Position numbers and translations under genes: made by a program. The notes beneath the pieces were generated by a model, which did not search any database, was not told the DNA's origin, and saw only the letters and a list, made by a program, of their open reading frames with translations. From Mesostigma viride (lineage: Eukaryota; Streptophyta; Mesostigmatophyceae; Mesostigmatales; Mesostigmataceae): a DNA stretch of 64,000 bases. The DNA lies in assembly GCA_009746045.1 (NCBI GenBank), contig RPFO01000448.1, positions 2,575,009 through 2,639,008 of the forward strand, in the 5' to 3' direction. This document shows positions 63,201-64,000 of this stretch, in pieces; the stretch's first letter is position 1; the number at the start of each line of letters is the position of its first letter.

Positions 63201-64000
63201 TTGGTGCACGCAAAGTTGAAGAGCGACATCTTGACGATCTTGTGGCACTCCACCTTGACCTTGACGTTGATGGTGATCACCTCAAGCTTGGTCAGGCATG
63301 AGTGGAAGCACAGCTCGCCAAATTGCTCCTGGAAGTTGTACAGGGGGACCTCCACCGTGCCGCGCCTGCAACAAGGGGGCAGCCGGCCATCCGTTTCCAC
63401 CCACCACCAGAGGGTAACAGCATAAACGATATGCCAGAAAAAAAGTGAACGGCCAGGACGGGCTATTAGGACTATACCAGTACAAAATATACGGCTATGA
63501 TGCCCCAGTGCTCCCCAATGGCCCCCCCATAGTTTCTTGAGACAGCTAGGCAAACACCGTTATGTACCGTGGGGGGGCCTATTTTCGATAGAAACATTCC
63601 TTTCTGGCTGCTTTCAAAGCCAGTACTGTTTTTAGATCTGGCAACTATTCTCATTGAAGGCATGCAAAACTACAAATCTACAGACACGCGCACACACAGG
63701 AAATGCAACACTTACAGAATGACCGGGTTCTTTTCTTCGTCAAAGTTGATAAGGTGGTTACTTGAAGCGTGCCCTCCCCCCCTTCCCCCCCCGGCCGATC
63801 CCGCCCCCCCACCCCCCACCCCCCCACCCCCCACCCCCCACCCCCCCACCCCCCACCCCCCACCCCCCACCCCCCACCCCCACCCACCCCCCCCCACCCC
63901 CCACCCCCCCCCACCCCACCCCACCCCCACCCCCCCCACACATGGGATGCCACACTCACAGCACGGGCGGCTTCTTCTCTTCTTCGGGCAACCCGTGGGG
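42134..64000 (-). CDS. DNAH1: Axonemal dynein heavy chain, inner-arm DNAH1 type; 18 visible exons, N-terminus beyond the window
   Basis: Force-generating subunit of an inner-arm axonemal dynein: ATP hydrolysis in its AAA ring drives sliding of doublet microtubules in cilia or flagella. Exons, 5' to 3': 64000-63960 (partial), 63760-63716, 63365-63126, 62436-62097, 61741-61302, 60866-60772, 60006-59858, 59173-58637, 57850-56263, 55722-54797, 54076-53891, 53135-51384, 50941-50618, 50159-49759, 47863-44593, 44192-43921, 43502-42700, 42255-42134. All junctions are GT-AG and phases agree, giving 11,532 coding bases (3,843 codons plus TAG). Order: tail and linker, AAA1 GPAGTGKT, AAA2 [11 protein letters not shown]3 [11 protein letters not shown]4 GVGGSGRQS, coiled-coil stalk with microtubule-binding tip, AAA5, AAA6, C-terminal domain. 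[18 protein letters not shown] and [18 protein letters not shown] fit DNAH1 better than outer-arm chains; the subtype is by memory, the dynein call certain. Confidence 0.93.
42700..43502 (-). CDS. DNAH1: Dynein exon 17 of the window (C-terminal domain)
   Basis: [99 protein letters not shown] and [21 protein letters not shown] acceptor after a long C-run. GTAGGC donor, phase 1 out. Confidence 0.93.
43503..43920 (-). other. Dynein intron with a long C-run before the acceptor
   Basis: On the minus strand a run of about 20 C (43508-43529) precedes CTATCAG. Several other acceptors here also have C- rather than T-dominated tracts (62437 onward, 60007 onward, 50160 onward). Confidence 0.7.
43921..44192 (-). 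CDS. DNAH1: Dynein exon 16 of the window (C-terminal domain)
   Basis: [22 protein letters not shown]..., then [18 protein letters not shown]. Two donors compete: GTGCGC at 43928 fits family spacing but breaks the frame into the next exon by one base. GTGAAA at 43920 keeps it, adding Val-Arg-Gly. I used the in-frame one; a one-base sequence error would make the other correct. Confidence 0.8.
44593..47863 (-). CDS. DNAH1: Dynein exon 15 of the window (stalk, microtubule-binding domain, AAA5, AAA6)
   Basis: 1,090 codons, the largest exon. [20 protein letters not shown] leads into stalk helix 1. The microtubule-binding tip region starts at [18 protein letters not shown]. Stalk helix 2 is [23 protein letters not shown]5 includes [20 protein letters not shown] and [60 protein letters not shown] and AAA6 ([40 protein letters not shown]) follow. 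It ends VPYR at GTACGT. No frame breaks. Confidence 0.96.
48195..49554 (+). mobile_element. hAT-like non-autonomous transposon carrying a gene, inside a dynein intron
   Basis: 1,360 bp. Terminal inverted repeats CAGTGCTTTTACTAA (48195-48209; inverse at 49540-49554) and a perfect 8-bp target duplication GGAAGAGG (48187-48194, 49555-49562). An 8-bp duplication with CAG-type ends is the hAT signature. Both subterminal regions are full of TTGACGAA / GTCAACC motifs in both orientations (48212-48380 and 49424-49530), as for transposase-binding sites. It encodes no transposase. It lies in the intron 49758-47864, which would be about 527 bp without it. Confidence 0.9.
48721..49224 (+). CDS. Intact 167-aa acidic/basic, probably nuclear protein inside the hAT-like element
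   Basis: A single uninterrupted frame from [20 protein letters not shown] to TEEDVMVV, stop at 49222-49224. Residues 1-40 are ordered-looking, with LDALFKKQ. Residues 41-60 are charged, 61-106 very acidic and Ser/Glu-rich, 111-130 a Lys-rich stretch ([10 protein letters not shown] then AAKRQR) that looks like a nuclear or nucleolar signal. The last 25 are Val/Asp-rich. The N-terminal LDALF motif faintly recalls nucleolar RRM proteins such as Nop12/RBM34, but no RRM is present, so I assign no function. Upstream is GATAATGGCGGCGGCG at about 48675 and downstream GAAATAAAACT at about 49387, so promoter and 3' end may be carried too. It runs antisense to the dynein pre-mRNA. It could be a captured host gene or a domesticated transposon accessory gene. 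Confidence 0.75.
   Translation: MSKKNGLAGFKTSTLDALFKKQAGQIVETENIVDLGRSLDEKEGRQGREKRKRVEREEEDGSNAQEEEDGGQSASSDSASNSVEEESDEEESGEEGAQTERSKADDDGSSGKKKGKKKGKTKPAAKRQRQEYNKQYSKGSSQGAGPSSDKTVTVVPVDITEEDVMVV
49759..50159 (-). CDS. DNAH1: Dynein exon 14 of the window (AAA4 end)
   Basis: [40 protein letters not shown] and [20 protein letters not shown] to MFIH. The acceptor directly follows an uninterrupted C-run. GTACGT donor in phase 2; Gln is completed by the next exon ([11 protein letters not shown]). Confidence 0.93.
50618..50941 (-). CDS. DNAH1: Dynein exon 13 of the window (AAA4)
   Basis: [20 protein letters not shown] then the AAA4 loop [20 protein letters not shown] (Arg-Gln in place of the usual Lys-Ser/Thr, normal for this subunit) and [15 protein letters not shown] to FTDTQ. 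GTGGGT donor, phase 0. Confidence 0.93.
51185..51383. other. Intron segment with the dispersed GAGACAACCAG motif
   Basis: GAGACAACCAGCGCAGGCC followed by AGAAATC at 51261-51286 is identical to 19565-19590. The rest of this intron shows nothing recognisable. Confidence 0.6.
51384..53135 (-). CDS. DNAH1: Dynein exon 12 of the window (AAA2 end and AAA3)
   Basis: 584 codons: [40 protein letters not shown], an insert rich in His/Glu/Asp ([15 protein letters not shown]-like, about 52660-52740), AAA3 Walker [35 protein letters not shown], Walker [21 protein letters not shown] and [20 protein letters not shown]. It ends DALVK at GTGGGC. AAA3 regulates the main site in the family. Confidence 0.95.
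53713..53880. repeat. Intronic minisatellite beside a splice donor (about 31 bp x 5)
   Basis: Five diverged units with the pattern CTACAGAATGCCCGCTCCC then TTTGATTCCATT. On the transcript strand the units near the exon contain GGTGAGCGGG, resembling the true donor GTAAGCGGG at 53890-53882. Confidence 0.8.
53891..54076 (-). CDS. DNAH1: Dynein exon 11 of the window (AAA2)
   Basis: [36 protein letters not shown] and AAA2 Walker B region [16 protein letters not shown], ending at a GTAAGC donor. The adjacent intron bases are a minisatellite (about 53713-53880). Confidence 0.93.
54797..55722 (-). CDS. DNAH1: Dynein exon 10 of the window (AAA1 and start of AAA2)
   Basis: Completes AAA1 Walker A ([14 protein letters not shown]), then [20 protein letters not shown], Walker [21 protein letters not shown] and [23 protein letters not shown]1 is the main ATPase site and is complete. 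AAA2 Walker A reads [24 protein letters not shown] donor, phase 0. Confidence 0.95.
56263..57850 (-). CDS. DNAH1: Dynein exon 9 of the window (linker to the start of AAA1)
   Basis: 529 codons: [55 protein letters not shown] and [19 protein letters not shown] (linker, DHC_N2), ending [20 protein letters not shown]. The exon stops inside the AAA1 Walker A loop (GPA-G). CCCAG acceptor next to a 40-bp tandem repeat, GTAAGC donor, phase 1 out. Confidence 0.93.
57860..58099. repeat. Intronic 40-bp tandem repeat beside a splice acceptor (6 copies)
   Basis: Unit starts AATAGGACGATACCGCGTAT at about 57860, 57900, 57940, 57980, 58020 and 58060. The first four are well conserved, the last two degenerate. 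It begins ten bases from the exon at 57850. Confidence 0.9.
58637..59173 (-). CDS. DNAH1: Dynein exon 8 of the window (tail to linker)
   Basis: [20 protein letters not shown] through [20 protein letters not shown] and [20 protein letters not shown] to EIERL. TTGCAG acceptor, GTACGT donor. The F.....Y..........P....W block marks the start of the linker that acts as the lever of the motor. Confidence 0.9.
59530..59625. repeat. Short inverted/direct repeats in an intron
   Basis: AGTATCACACTACAGTGTAG and relatives (TATTACAGTGCAGTATCG, ACACTATACTAAAAATAGTA) recur within 95 bp and can pair with one another. AT-rich; no gene seen. Confidence 0.6.
59858..60006 (-). CDS. DNAH1: Dynein exon 7 of the window (tail, 149 bp)
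   Basis: [20 protein letters not shown] then [20 protein letters not shown] and [16 protein letters not shown] acceptor after a C-run, GTGAGC donor, phase 0 out. Confidence 0.87.
60585..60765. repeat. Degenerate minisatellite beside a splice donor (about 30-bp period)
   Basis: Irregular units of AAAAGGGGAGGATCTACTGT / AAAACGGGTAGGATTCCGT / AAAAGGCTCGGATTTCCC type fill the first 180 bp of this intron on the transcript strand. Confidence 0.65.
60772..60866 (-). CDS. DNAH1: Dynein exon 6 of the window (tail, 95 bp)
   Basis: [20 protein letters not shown] then [17 protein letters not shown] acceptor, GTAAGC donor, phase 1 out. The donor-side intron begins with degenerate minisatellite sequence. 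Confidence 0.85.
61302..61741 (-). CDS. DNAH1: Dynein exon 5 of the window (tail)
   Basis: [40 protein letters not shown] and a helix-rich end to ELDK. TTCCAG acceptor. The GTGGGC donor in phase 2 was preferred over a later GTGCCA because the next exon then reads [11 protein letters not shown] in frame. Confidence 0.85.
62097..62436 (-). CDS. DNAH1: Dynein exon 4 of the window (tail)
   Basis: [40 protein letters not shown] and [18 protein letters not shown]: the GKGWFN and SKLKK block is a hallmark of axonemal dynein tails. The acceptor follows a C-rich tract. GTGGGG donor, phase 0 out. Confidence 0.88.
63126..63365 (-). CDS. DNAH1: Dynein exon 3 of the window (tail)
   Basis: Encodes [18 protein letters not shown] and [26 protein letters not shown] acceptor, GTGAGC donor, phase 2 out. 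Part of the N-terminal tail (DHC_N1 region) that carries light and intermediate chains. Confidence 0.8.
63716..63760 (-). CDS. DNAH1: Dynein exon 2 of the window (45 bp)
   Basis: Small exon encoding [16 protein letters not shown] together with its neighbours. TTCAAG acceptor, GTAAGT donor. INFD is a recurrent motif of dynein tails. The acceptor was chosen because it alone preserves frame and sense. Confidence 0.7.
63775..63945. repeat. C-rich (CCCCCCA)n intron core
   Basis: Almost the whole 199-bp intron is CCCCCCACCCCCCA-type sequence. The transcript strand is G-rich and could form G-quadruplexes. Several codon-length glycine frames here are artefacts. Confidence 0.9.
63960..64000 (-). CDS. 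DNAH1: Dynein exon 1 of the window (partial)
   Basis: [14 protein letters not shown], ending at a GTGAGT donor in phase 2; the exon continues past the right edge. The frame is fixed by the downstream exons. Confidence 0.7.

Noticed and set aside
1-64000. tRNA, rRNA or snRNA genes
   Set aside because: I looked for tRNA-like arms and conserved rRNA blocks by eye and saw none; a tRNAscan-SE/Infernal run would be needed to exclude small RNAs.

Overview
This is nuclear DNA from a ciliated or flagellated eukaryote. A spliced axonemal dynein heavy chain gene, GT-AG introns, APE-type LINE retrotransposons and long microsatellites rule out a prokaryote. An alga or another protist is most likely. The nested LINE cluster resembles the Zepp/ZeppL L1-type nests described in green algae (Chlorella, Coccomyxa, Chlamydomonas), but I cannot name the organism.

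Layout. (1) 1-5.9 kb: remnants of two opposed LINEs, then a decayed, unrecognised minus-strand coding region with a 136-bp tandem repeat. (2) 5.9-13.8 kb and 41.1-41.5 kb: a Russian-doll nest. One minus-strand LINE reverse transcriptase (here 'M-LINE', surviving at 41405-41117, 13793-13774, 11858-11713 and 9680-9350) was split by four plus-strand insertions: E1, E3, E4 and LINE-C1. E1 is itself split by E2. Direct repeats of 10-12 bp flank E2, E4 and C1, and an imperfect one flanks E3. E1, E3 and E4 carry only ORF1, the L1-ORF1p-like RNA-binding protein. LINE-C1 (13794-41116) carries only endonuclease plus RT. All families end in the same type of 3' hairpin followed by a microsatellite tail. 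(3) 15889-39769: a 23.9-kb element with about 8.4-kb near-identical inverted arms, inserted in RT motif A of LINE-C1 with a 10-bp target duplication. Its arms hold 5'-truncated LINE-C copies, a 2.0-kb ORF1-only LINE (LINE-B; complete in the right arm) and a GGAT/GGATGCAT satellite. The 7-kb spacer holds a second satellite and an indel-ridden copy of part of the arm. (4) 42134-64000, minus strand: 18 visible exons (3,843 codons plus stop) of an inner-arm axonemal dynein heavy chain, closest by motif wording to DNAH1; its N-terminus lies beyond the right edge. Its largest intron contains a 1.36-kb hAT-like transposon with an 8-bp target duplication, carrying an intact opposite-strand 167-codon gene.

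The most unusual signals are: the giant inverted element; very short non-templated insertions in decayed LINE copies that are mostly palindromes (AATT, GTAC, TGCA/CATG, GGCC, GATC, AATATT, TATAATTATA); co-varying 3' hairpins shared by ORF1-only and ORF2-only LINEs; and the gene-bearing transposon inside a dynein intron. The segment 24301-27832 has the single-base indel pattern of unpolished long reads, so the architecture of the inverted element needs independent confirmation.
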